This document shows positions 1-8,000 of a stretch of DNA of 14,119 bases, one piece after another. Source of the stretch: CAZHZT01 sp964537285 (GTDB lineage: Bacteria; Bacteroidota; Bacteroidia; Chitinophagales; Saprospiraceae). The translations under genes and the position numbers were made by a program. The stretch covers positions 1 to 14,119 of the forward strand of contig CAZHZT010000142.1 in NCBI GenBank assembly GCA_964537285.1, written 5' to 3'. Numbering within the stretch: the stretch's first letter is position 1; every line of letters begins with the position of its first letter. Under the pieces are notes generated by a model. It worked only from the letters and a program-made list of their open reading frames with translations, did not search any database and was not told where the DNA came from.

Positions 1-28
1 AACAGATGCTGTAAGTCAATTTTTTAGG

Positions 29-142
29 ACCGGCCTTATTCAATTTAGCTTTTTGTCCCGAATCAAGTTCGGGACAAAAAGCGTTAAGAATTGAATACAG
101 CCTTGATTTTTTGCTACTTTTTTATCAAGAAAAAAGTAGATA
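29..142 (+). repeat. Modular hairpin repeat, copy 1 (short apex)
   Basis: This 114-bp unit matches 1588-1701 with a single base difference (G versus A in the GTTAAGAATTG segment) and shares both ends with the inverted copy at 13936-14105. It runs from ACCGGCC to GTAGATA. A first hairpin has the 14-bp perfect stem CTTTTTGTCCCGAA / TTCGGGACAAAAAG with loop TCAAG, extended by an ATTCAATT / AATTGAAT stem. A second hairpin at 114-139 has a 10-bp stem CTACTTTTTT / AAAAAAGTAG with loop ATCAAG. Similarity to copy 2 extends outward to position 11 (15 of 18 bases). No protein is encoded. Whether it acts as DNA (a non-autonomous mobile repeat) or as RNA is not known. Confidence 0.9.
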
Positions 143-170
143 AAGCATTAATCAGCAGCAAAATGAAATC

Positions 171-192
171 ATCTAGAACCCAAATTCTAGAT
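171..192 (+). promoter_or_regulatory. Small perfect stem-loop upstream of glycosyltransferase gene
   Basis: ATCTAGAA and TTCTAGAT form an 8-bp perfect inverted repeat around a 6-base loop (CCCAAA). It lies 37 bases before the ATG at 230. It could be a 5' UTR hairpin or a dyad operator. No known binding-site consensus is recognised. Confidence 0.4.
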
Positions 193-229
193 TGAACAAC
201 AAGTTATAAATTGAAAATATCACAATTCA

Positions 230-1483
230 ATGACTGTTTATCTTGAGAAAAATAGATTGGCACAGCCTCAAATTGAAGAATCTCCGCAAAATGATTTAGA
301 AGTAATCATTGTAATTCCTGCCTACAATGAAAAATATATTTTAAGTAGTATAAAGTCAATATTCGAATGCACAGCTCCTGGCTGCAGCGTGGAAATCATT
401 GTCGTAATTAATGATAGCCAATCGGATGACCAGCGAGTAAAAGATCAAAATAAAAAAACTGAAAAAGACCTTATTCTTTGGGCAAGCTCTCATAATAAAG
501 ATCGAATCAAGGTTTTTCCTGTGTATTTTTCAAACCTTTCCCCTAAAAAGGCGGGGGTAGGCCTCGCGCGAAAACTAGGAATGGATGAAGCAGTTCATCG
601 TTTTTCGCTCCTAGGTAAAGAGCACACCGGAGTTATCGTTTGTTTTGATGCAGATACCTTTTGTCTGAAAAATTATCTCCAATCCATTCAGCAAGCTTTT
701 AACAATAATCCTAAGTTGGAAGCTTGTAATCTTTATTTTGAGCACCCGTACGATGAATTAGAGGTAAATCGGCCTGAGCGTACTGCTATTGTTCAGTATG
801 AATTGCATCTTCGTTATTTTATTCAGGTTCAGCGTTGGTCAGGCTTTCCTTTCGCTTATCACACGGTTGGCTCAGCTATGGCTGTCAGGGCAGGAGCTTA
901 TCAGGCACAAGGAGGCATGAATCAGAGAAAGGCGGGAGAAGATTTTTATTTTTTACATAAGTTTACTTGCCTCGATACTTTTGGTCAAATTCTAAACACT
1001 AAAGTTATTCCTTCTCCACGAGTATCCAATCGCGTTCCCTTTGGCACGGGAAAGGCTGTTGGGGATATCATCCGCTCCGGTCGCTTTCTGAACACTTATT
1101 CTCCCCAAACATTTGAAGAACTGAAAAATCTTTTCAACCAATTGGACCGGTTATATTTTGAAAAAAATTACTTCCGTCATTCCTCATCAGAGGATTCTGT
1201 TTTATACCGTTTTTTGATCGAAAATAATTTTGAAGGGAATCTTGAAGAGATAAAAAATAATGTAAGTAGTCTGGAGAGCTTCAAAAAGCGCTTTTTCAAG
1301 TGGTTTAATGCTTTTCGGATAATGAAATTCGCTCACTTCGCCAGGGATAACGGATACCCTAATATTCCTGTTGAAGAAGCTGCTAAATGGCTCTTGGAGA
1401 AAAATGCTTACCCTATCAACTTGAAAAATATGGATTCAGAGCAATTGCTTATAGCTTATCGTGAATTAGATAGAAATGGGTAG
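230..1483 (+). CDS. Family 2 (GT-A fold) glycosyltransferase
   Basis: This is a 417-residue protein predicted to transfer a sugar from a nucleotide-sugar donor. The N-terminal half carries the GT2 hallmarks: VIPAYNE at 28-34 (first strand of the nucleotide-binding fold), FDADTF with the metal-binding DxD at D140-D142, and GED at 236-238 in the position of the usual catalytic-base region. Residues 285-417 form a charged, mostly helical tail that I do not recognise. There is no signal peptide or clear membrane helix, so a cytoplasmic or peripheral membrane enzyme is expected. The ATG at 230 is preceded by AT-rich DNA without a Shine-Dalgarno, which is usual in Bacteroidota. The gene stands alone between two direct copies of a hairpin repeat and is convergent with rlpA. 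Acceptor and donor cannot be told from sequence; surface polysaccharide or glycolipid synthesis is a guess. Confidence 0.85.
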   Translation: MTVYLEKNRLAQPQIEESPQNDLEVIIVIPAYNEKYILSSIKSIFECTAPGCSVEIIVVINDSQSDDQRVKDQNKKTEKDLILWASSHNKDRIKVFPVYFSNLSPKKAGVGLARKLGMDEAVHRFSLLGKEHTGVIVCFDADTFCLKNYLQSIQQAFNNNPKLEACNLYFEHPYDELEVNRPERTAIVQYELHLRYFIQVQRWSGFPFAYHTVGSAMAVRAGAYQAQGGMNQRKAGEDFYFLHKFTCLDTFGQILNTKVIPSPRVSNRVPFGTGKAVGDIIRSGRFLNTYSPQTFEELKNLFNQLDRLYFEKNYFRHSSSEDSVLYRFLIENNFEGNLEEIKNNVSSLESFKKRFFKWFNAFRIMKFAHFARDNGYPNIPVEEAAKWLLEKNAYPINLKNMDSEQLLIAYRELDRNG

Positions 1484-1587
1484 ATGTCAACTATTTCAGA
1501 ATAAAGTCTATTCGTCATACCTTAATTTTAAGAAACTTCACGTTGTCATTGCAGCTAAAGATGATTATGGTAAATCAATTCTTCAGG

Positions 1588-1701
1588 ACCGGCCTTATTC
1601 AATTTAGCTTTTTGTCCCGAATCAAGTTCGGGACAAAAAGCGTTAAAAATTGAATACAGCCTTGATTTTTTGCTACTTTTTTATCAAGAAAAAAGTAGAT
1701 A
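1588..1701 (+). repeat. Modular hairpin repeat, copy 2 (short apex)
   Basis: This copy is in the same orientation as copy 1, at a constant offset of 1559 bases, and differs from it at one position within the 114-bp core. It has the same two hairpins: CTTTTTGTCCCGAA / TTCGGGACAAAAAG with loop TCAAG, and CTACTTTTTT / AAAAAAGTAG with loop ATCAAG. Here the ATTCAATTT / AAATTGAAT stem is a full 9 bp. It lies between the convergent 3' ends of the glycosyltransferase gene and rlpA. Confidence 0.9.
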
Positions 1702-1742
1702 GCGAATTGACTGCCAGTTTTTTGTAAAGATTTTGCAAAAGA

Positions 1743-1772
1743 TTAGTCATCCTGAAAATTCGGGATGACTAA
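1743..1772. terminator. Bidirectional hairpin terminator between convergent genes
   Basis: TTAGTCATCCTGAA pairs with TTCGGGATGACTAA (14-bp stem, one G-T pair, 2-base loop). It is 13 bases past the rlpA stop on the minus strand, where it is followed by a T-rich run (TCTTTT), so rlpA is its main client. It probably also stops read-through from the plus-strand glycosyltransferase gene. The same GTCATCC / GGATGAC core recurs in the terminator at 13857-13896. Confidence 0.7.
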
Positions 1773-1785
1773 CCTATTTATTTCT

Positions 1786-2703
1786 CTAGGAAGCTGCCAA
1801 ATCCACTACAAAACCGTTCAGCTTTTTCTTTTTCTTGACATCTTTCTTGTACTTTTCCGCATCTTGCCTGCTGCGGAAAGGGCCGATAATGATTTTGTAA
1901 ATAGGTAGGCCATCGATATCATTTTCAACACTGAGCAGAATATTGTCGTAGTAAGTCTCCTGAAGATCAGCAATTTGGCGAAGAACATTGCGATAGTCCT
2001 TAAGGGATACTACCTGGACGCCAAAGCCCGCACGACGAGGTTTTTGGACGGATATTTTAAACAGGTCATACTCCTGGTAATTCTTTGATGTCGCCCGCTG
2101 AGAAGCTGGTGATCCGGCAGACCCAATTGCTACAGGGGGAGGAGGTGGAGGAATATCCGCTTTGTTGGTACGGGTATTGCCCGAAGCGTTCTTTTTCTCT
2201 TCTTCTAGTTTTTTAATTCGCTCATTGATATCACCAGGCACTGTAGGCGCTTCGTATTCCTTAGTGCCCTTCTCATTGCTTGCGGTCGACTTAGAAGCGG
2301 TTTCTTTTTTATTTTTATCGGAATTATCTACTGTTTTTTTATCTAATACATCCACTTTGACTTTAGTGATGCCATCCTGGATTAAACCGATAGATTGCGC
2401 AGCTTGCCTGGAAAGTTCAATGATTCGGCCTTTTACATAAGGGCCTCTGTCAGTAATGCGTACTTCAACGTTTCTGTTGTCATCTAATCTGGTCACACGA
2501 ACAACTGTTCCAAAGCTTAGTGTTTTGTGTGCTGCTGTCATTTTGGTTTTGTCATAGGTTTCTCCGCTGGCCGTTTTGCTTCCGTTGAACTCGTCTGCAT
2601 AGTAGGATGCCATACCAATCTCTGTTTTTTGAGCAGCCAGAATACTGGCAGCTGAAGTACAGAAGATTAAGAAGCTACATACCTTAATAATGAATACACG
2701 CAT
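1786..2703 (-). CDS. rlpA: RlpA-like septal peptidoglycan hydrolase with C-terminal SPOR domain
   Basis: This 305-residue exported protein has a signal peptide (about 1-24, ending ILAAQ). A double-psi beta-barrel RlpA domain follows at about 28-121, with MASYY (31-35), TASGE (44-48), TAAHKTLSFGT (56-66) and the active-site region ITDRGPYVKGRIIELS (83-98). A long charged, Lys/Glu-rich linker with a six-proline run (185-190) leads to a C-terminal SPOR domain at about 226-302. RlpA proteins are periplasmic lytic transglycosylases that cleave denuded glycan, and SPOR domains recruit proteins to septal peptidoglycan stripped of peptides. E. coli RlpA is a lipoprotein, but no lipobox cysteine is seen here, so this version is probably soluble and periplasmic. 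It has its own upstream promoter element and a terminator 13 bases after its stop. Confidence 0.93.
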   Translation of the reverse strand: MRVFIIKVCSFLIFCTSAASILAAQKTEIGMASYYADEFNGSKTASGETYDKTKMTAAHKTLSFGTVVRVTRLDDNRNVEVRITDRGPYVKGRIIELSRQAAQSIGLIQDGITKVKVDVLDKKTVDNSDKNKKETASKSTASNEKGTKEYEAPTVPGDINERIKKLEEEKKNASGNTRTNKADIPPPPPPVAIGSAGSPASQRATSKNYQEYDLFKISVQKPRRAGFGVQVVSLKDYRNVLRQIADLQETYYDNILLSVENDIDGLPIYKIIIGPFRSRQDAEKYKKDVKKKKKLNGFVVDLAAS

Positions 2704-2728
2704 AATTTATCTGTTTTTGATGATCTTT

Positions 2729-2736
2729 CAAATGTA
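2729..2736 (-). promoter_or_regulatory. Bacteroidota -7 promoter element for rlpA
   Basis: On the minus strand this reads TACATTTG, an exact match to the Bacteroidota -7 consensus TAnnTTTG. It ends 26 bases before the rlpA ATG, giving a short leader of roughly 20 bases. The expected TTG at about -33 is not clear (GTTAAG lies near that spacing), so this rests on one box. Confidence 0.45.
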
Positions 2737-2798
2737 AAACAAATTTCTTAACGATGCTAGTATTTTTTTATTTTATGGATTAGGGGAGAGCGGGGGGG

Positions 2799-2926
2799 GT
2801 GATTTATGGTTCTTTGACATAAATTGTGGAAAATGGAACTTCATAATGATAACCCTTTCAGCCACAAGGGTATTCAAGGGTTATCATTATGAAGTTCCAC
2901 ACAATTTGTCAAAGAACGTGATTTAT
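2799..2926. mobile_element. Hairpin MITE-like element with 9-bp direct repeats
   Basis: A near-complete inverted repeat has its left arm at 2809-2857 and right arm at 2876-2917, with an 18-base loop. The arms begin GTTCTTTGACA and end at AACCCTT / AAGGGTT. The left arm differs from the right only by two small insertions (2 and 5 bases), so 42 bases pair. Immediately outside lie two copies of GTGATTTAT (2799-2807 and 2918-2926), which fit a 9-bp target-site duplication; one extra G separates the left copy from the arm. There is no transposase, so it would be non-autonomous. It sits between the yhhQ stop and the rlpA promoter and could also fold in RNA as a terminator for yhhQ. Confidence 0.65.
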
Positions 2927-3036
2927 TTTGGAGTTGAGGATTGGGAAGATTTCCTGACTAAGATCGCAACCAGTCTAGATAATTTTCCCCAAATGAACCT
3001 GCTTTTTACACGCTGTACTTAGCCAATTGACAATCT

Positions 3037-3822
3037 TTAAATCGTTATTTTACTCGTTTTCGCAGCCATTTCTTTTAAATACGCTGCATCTTCATGCCCA
3101 AGGTAAGCATCAATGATCCAGTGTGCCAGATAAATAAGAGGGGTAAGCACAATGGCCATTAAAAATTTGTAGGCATAATTGACGGTACCTATAGCAAAGA
3201 ATAAGGATAGTTCCCATTGTTGTGGGCCCAATACAAAGGCAATATACAATACCACAAAACTATCAATAAGTTGAGAAACAAGTGTGGAACCGGTGGCGCG
3301 AAGCCAAATGCTTCGCTCACCGGTAATTCTCCGAATTCGATGAAAAATGATAACGTCCGTAATTTGTCCTATTAAAAAAGCTACCAATGAGCCTATTATT
3401 ATCCATAAACTTTGACCAAAAATGGCATAAAAAGCTGCTTGCATATCAGGTACACCCCGATCTGCAAAACTTTCTGACCACCAGGAGGCTGGCGTAAGGG
3501 AGATGGCAAAATAGACGAACAAAAAAGCATAACTGATTAAGCCGACAGCCATAAACGAAAGAATGCGAACCCCTTTTCGGCCATAATATTCATTGATCAC
3601 ATCCGTCATAACAAACACAACAGGCCAAAGAAGGACTCCTGCCGTAAATTGTAAGGAGCCTTGTTGTCCGAATAAATTCCAATCGAATGGCTCTAAACCA
3701 AGAGAAGGCTCCAGTGCAAAGATTTTAACTCCAATAAACTCTGCAAGAAGGGCATTCGTCACGAAAAAACCTCCAAGTAAAATAAATAACAGAAGCTTTT
3801 TATCCGCTAAAAGATGTTTCAT
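3037..3822 (-). CDS. yhhQ: Queuosine precursor transporter, YhhQ/VUT family
   Basis: This is a 261-residue inner-membrane protein with about six hydrophobic segments (roughly 10-28, 61-77, 86-108, 136-158, 180-198 and 204-235). The family signatures are clear: TDVINEYYGRK at 73-83, GQITDVIIFHRIRR at 152-165, TGERSIWLRATGSTLVSQLIDS around 167-188, and NYAYKF at 215-220. YhhQ proteins import deazapurine precursors of queuosine (preQ0, preQ1 or queuine) for modification of tRNA wobble position 34. Length is normal for the family, slightly extended at the N terminus, and the ATG at 3822 opens directly into the first hydrophobic segment. The gene follows the PorP/SprF gene on the same strand after about 100 bases, so read-through is possible but no functional link is evident. 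I saw no preQ1 riboswitch in the short leader. Confidence 0.92.
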   Translation of the reverse strand: MKHLLADKKLLLFILLGGFFVTNALLAEFIGVKIFALEPSLGLEPFDWNLFGQQGSLQFTAGVLLWPVVFVMTDVINEYYGRKGVRILSFMAVGLISYAFLFVYFAISLTPASWWSESFADRGVPDMQAAFYAIFGQSLWIIIGSLVAFLIGQITDVIIFHRIRRITGERSIWLRATGSTLVSQLIDSFVVLYIAFVLGPQQWELSLFFAIGTVNYAYKFLMAIVLTPLIYLAHWIIDAYLGHEDAAYLKEMAAKTSKITI

Positions 3823-3884
3823 TAAGTACTTAACTTATTCTTGAATAAAAACAGTATACGCCAACGTTTTGGCCAAAGGCCTAT

Positions 3885-3909
3885 CCCCGTTGACCGTTCC
3901 CCGTTCCCC
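3885..3909 (-). other. G-tract cluster between the PorP/SprF gene and yhhQ
   Basis: The minus strand carries G-tracts of 4, 4, 2 and 4 separated by AAC, AAC and TCAAC. The motif GGGGAAC is repeated. It lies just after the PorP/SprF stop, in the untranslated stretch before yhhQ. A two-layer G-quadruplex in DNA or RNA is possible; there is no direct support. Confidence 0.3.
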
Positions 3910-3924
3910 GCACATCGTTTGCCG

Positions 3925-4986
3925 CTAAAAATTAGGGCAATTCACTTTATATCTTCTGCTATCAGGATGTACATAGATCAGTGACACCTCAAAAGCACCC
4001 CTGGCATTGTTGGCATTGCTCAGGGAAGAAGCAGTAATATCATAAGAAAGACCGAAATTCCAGGATTCTACTTCTAAGATAGCAGAGACAATAAAAGCAT
4101 CCAGTGAAGTGCCGCTTTCATCTTTATTGGTAACTCTTCCCCAGCCGCCAACTCTGATTGCCAGTTCTCGCCAGTCGTTATTAGTATACCGGAAATTACC
4201 TCCAAGGACCGTTTGCATGGAAGGCCCTTGTCCTGTAGCAGCAAGTGCAGGTAAAAAAGACAGATTATTATTAAATGGGAATTCACCTCCAATTTGACCC
4301 AGCCAACGCGCATAAAGCACTTCGTCACTATCACCAAGGAAAGAAACATTTGGACCGTTCAGGTGATTGAACGCACCACCAATATAAAAGCTTCTGTTTT
4401 CATCGAATGTAGCATAATATAGTAAGCCCGCGTTAAAATCAAGGAAAAGGTCGGTTGTTTGATTATCACCTACAAGATCTCCCTCTCCGGTCGGTAAAGC
4501 TGTATTTGGACGGAATATGGAATTGTCGAATTGATTGTCGAACCAGGCAAGGTTGCCATCCACACGATTTTGGCCTAAACCAATCTGGCCTCCTGCAATA
4601 AGAAATTGATCAAAAGCTCTATACCGGCTTCCCCCCAATTGTTTCATATAAGATACGGATAAATGGGTGCGGTTTTGGATAAAACGAGAAGAGCCTGCTT
4701 CATCGCGCAAGAAGCTTACCCCTACAGCGAAGTAATCATCTCCGGCAATATGCTGGCGAATATCAAAGCTAGCTCCAACCGTACGAAACGGGTTATCCTG
4801 AAGGATACTTGACCATTGATCCCTGTAGTTCAGGGCTACTCTAAACTTCCCCTCAAAAACACCTGTCATGGCAGGGTTTGTATGCAAAGGAGCCGCATAA
4901 AATTGTGAAAAATGTGGATCTTGAGCTTTTAAGGGCCCTGTCAGGAAAAATAATGCAAAAATCAGAGTAAAAGTATAACGAAACAT
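3925..4986 (-). CDS. PorP/SprF family T9SS outer-membrane protein
   Basis: This 353-residue protein has a signal peptide (MFRYTFTLIFALFFLTGPLKA, then QDPHFSQFYAAP). The mature start and the following LHTNPAMTGVFEGKFRVALNYRDQW are the family signature, and the rest is made of alternating beta strands rich in aromatic residues and Gly, as expected for an outer-membrane barrel. PorP/SprF proteins partner with T9SS cargo carrying type B C-terminal domains; SprF is needed for SprB secretion in Flavobacterium johnsoniae. Here it lies directly downstream of such a cargo gene. The reading frame stays open upstream to an ATG at 5052, but those 22 codons would be read out of the intercistronic hairpin and would put non-hydrophobic residues before the signal peptide, so the ATG at 4986 is chosen. 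Confidence 0.93.
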   Translation of the reverse strand: MFRYTFTLIFALFFLTGPLKAQDPHFSQFYAAPLHTNPAMTGVFEGKFRVALNYRDQWSSILQDNPFRTVGASFDIRQHIAGDDYFAVGVSFLRDEAGSSRFIQNRTHLSVSYMKQLGGSRYRAFDQFLIAGGQIGLGQNRVDGNLAWFDNQFDNSIFRPNTALPTGEGDLVGDNQTTDLFLDFNAGLLYYATFDENRSFYIGGAFNHLNGPNVSFLGDSDEVLYARWLGQIGGEFPFNNNLSFLPALAATGQGPSMQTVLGGNFRYTNNDWRELAIRVGGWGRVTNKDESGTSLDAFIVSAILEVESWNFGLSYDITASSLSNANNARGAFEVSLIYVHPDSRRYKVNCPNF

Positions 4987-5003
4987 TTTTTGATTTTTTA
5001 AAA

Positions 5004-5059
5004 TTAGATTTTGCTTAAGGCGCATCGTGGCTGGCGCATGCGCCTTAAGCAAAATCTAA
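5004..5059 (-). other. Perfect 21-bp intercistronic hairpin between adhesin and PorP/SprF genes
   Basis: Arms 5004-5024 and 5039-5059 are fully complementary over 21 bp, with a 14-base loop. The stem contains GCTTAAGGCGCA / TGCGCCTTAAGC. It begins 6 bases after the stop codon of the 1834-residue protein and ends 17 bases before the PorP/SprF ATG. An alternative short palindrome (GGCGCATGCGCC, 5033-5044) overlaps the loop and right arm. On the minus strand the stem is followed by TTTAAAAAATC and not by a U-tract, so a strong intrinsic terminator is unlikely. A role in mRNA stabilisation, partial attenuation or translation control between the two cistrons is more plausible. Confidence 0.75.
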
Positions 5060-5065
5060 ATTAAT

Positions 5066-8000
5066 TTATTTGAATAAGATTGTTTGTCCTTTTTTAGCTT
5101 CCCACTGGCCATCGATGTATTCAACTTCGGCATACCATACATAGGTGCCCGGGTTCATTTCATTTCCTCTAAACATGCCGTCCCATCCTTTGAGACGATC
5201 GTTGATGTCAAAGTTATCAGCGCGATAAACCAGTTCTCCCCAGCGGTCAAACACCTGGAAGGTTAATACCTGCGTACCTGGCCTGCCCAGTACGGTAAGA
5301 AAATCATTTTGATTATCACCATTAGGAGAGAATCCTGTTGGTACAAAAAAGCTTCTATCCTTTTCGACCCTTACAGTAATGTCATCAGATGCTTCGCAAC
5401 CTCTCATATCTTCAATTTCAATGCGGTAAGTTGTCGTAATTTGGGGTATGGCAAATGGAGCTTCACAAGTAACTACCAAAGTGGTATCGCATTCATCGCA
5501 ATCCGGGCAGTTAAGGGTACCTTCGTAAGGTTGAATCCACTGGCCTGTTACCATTCCCTGAAACCCTCCTGCAAGATAGCTCAACTGCACGCTGTCTCCT
5601 AGTTCTATAGTAATATCCTCCCCTGCATCAACACCGATCTGGAAAGGAGTACCCACTTCAGCTAAAGTATTCCAGGAGCAACCACGGGTATCCTGAATAA
5701 ATACCTGATAAAAACCTGCCTCAAGGCCAATAATGGTTTTCACACCATTAAAATCACTTCCATCAAGGCTAAAAGTATATGGAGGCGTTCCGCCCTGCGG
5801 CTCAATATTTATACGGCCATCAGAATCACCCCAGCATGTGACATCCTGGGTAGTTATATTTCCTAGTACTGCCTCGGGTGCAGGAACGGTGGCGCTTGCT
5901 ACAGTAGAGCATCCTTGGCTATCGGTTATCGTCAATTCGTATTGGCCACCCACTAAATTCTCGATACTGCTGCTTGTTGATCCATTTGACCATTGATAGG
6001 AATATTGTGGAGAACCACCGGAAACGCTTACAGTAGCTGTTCCTTCCCGGCTATCGTAACATGTGTTACCGGTGGTTTCGAATTCCACTTCAATACCGCT
6101 TGGCTGTTCAATCGCAAAAGATGTATCGGCGGAACAGTTGTTCCCGTCCGTTATAGTGACGGCATAGGTTCCAATTTCGAGGTCGGTGGCAATATTGTTA
6201 TTGCTGTTCAGTACATTACTGCTCCAGTTATAGGTGAAATTCGGATTGTCACCAGTTGCTGTTACGACGGCTGTCCCGTCATCTCCGCTAAAGCAACTTG
6301 CGTCTGTGATGTCAAGGCTCAGTGTAATCTGAGAAGGCTCGGTTAATGTGCTTTCAAATGTATTAGAACACCCTTGATTGTCTGTGACGGTTAGCATATA
6401 GGTTTGATCACCCTCCAGATCAATGATGAATGGATCTGATAGAATAGGAGAGGGGCTCCACTGATAGTTATAATCTCCAATTGTTCCGTTTCCGGCGCCT
6501 CCTGTCACGGAGGTTACTTCAATAGAGCCATCGTTAAACCCGAAGCAACTCGGAGCGATTTCACTCAGCTCAACTTCAATTATATCGTGCTCTTCAATAA
6601 AAATATCAATGGATTCGGTGCATCCGTTTACATCTGTAACGGTTACGAAATAAATTTGTGGAGCCAGATTTTCAGCTGTTTCATCCATATCATTATTACT
6701 CCATGTGTATTGAAATCCTCCGCTACCTCCTGAAGCTGTAGCAACAGCTACGCTATTGTTCTGGCTATTACAGCTCACAAGGGTTTGTTCAATAGTCAGA
6801 TTAACAGGTTCATCCGGGCCATCTATGGTGAAATCAGTGCTTTGGGTACACCCGCTAATATCTGTTACAATAAGGGTGTAATTACCTACGATGAAGTCAT
6901 TTGCAAAAGTATCCGTAGTAAGGTTGCCGGCCCAATCAAAGCCGTAGGGAGCAATTCCACCATTTACGGTAGCTGATGCTACTCCTGTAGCTTCTCCAAA
7001 GCAATCTACATCGGTAATATCCAGCAATACAGAGAGGGTTGCTGGCTCATTAACAGCTGCCGTTATGGTTGTGATGCAGTCATTTGCATCCGTGACAGTT
7101 AGCGTGTAAGTGCCTTGCTCAAGGTTCACAGCAGGGTTTACCATTTGATTGGAAGGATCACTCCACTGGTAGCTGTAAGGAGCTATTCCTCCACTTACGA
7201 AGGCCTCTAAAGAGCCATTTGCTTCACCATTACAAATAGCGTCAGTTGCAATTATATTGTCAACAGAAAGGGTGTCCGGAGAAGTGATCTCAACAGAATC
7301 AATAATTTCACAATTATTGGCATCTTGTACTGTAACGGAATAAGTGCCTGCAAAAACATCATTTATGGTACTACTGGTGGCGGAATTGCTCCATTGATAA
7401 GTGAAACCACCGGTTCCTCCTGAAGCGATTGCAGTAGCACTTCCCCCGGCAAGGGTTGCGCAGTTAGAAGGGGTTTGAACAAAATCAAGTTCGACGGCAG
7501 TAGGTTCGGGAAGTTCAATACAGGTAGAAATTTGACAACCTGCAAAATCACTTAGCGTTACACAGTAATTTCCTGCACTTAAACTACTGATAGCCGGAGC
7601 ATTTGGTAAGGAACCTGAAGGGCCAGTCCAGTCAAAATCAAAAGGAGCCTGTCCATTTTGAGGAAGAGCGACGATGCTTCCATCGTTGCCTCCATTACAA
7701 TTAACGGAATCAAAGTTGGTTATTAAGACCAGGGTATCCGGTTGATCAAGGTTAAATAAAACAGTATCCGAACAACCTTGTTGATCAATAATGACTACTT
7801 CATGTGGACCAGACGCCAGGCCTGAAAAAGAACCGTTTGCTTGCGGAGTGCCTCCATCGATAGTATAAGTTGTTTGGCCATTGTTGTTCATTGCAGAAAT
7901 CTCTGCCGAACCGTCGGTTGTGTTATAACAAGTTGGGTCAAGGGTGTTATCTACAACACCTTGCAAAAAACAGGGGGTTGTATACGTGCAAGTATCAAAA

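Noticed and set aside
2162..2440. 92-residue plus-strand frame inside rlpA
   Set aside because: It is the reverse of the low-complexity linker and DPBB coding sequence; the Ser/Leu/Phe-rich product has no start context or motif.
3823..3924. preQ1 riboswitch upstream of yhhQ
   Set aside because: I looked for the compact preQ1 aptamer pattern because of the transporter's substrate. No matching hairpin with an A-rich tail was seen; only a G-tract cluster and a weak 5-bp stem are present.
4987..5052. N-terminal extension of the PorP/SprF frame to an ATG at 5052
   Set aside because: Those codons coincide with the intercistronic hairpin and would bury the signal peptide that starts cleanly at 4986.
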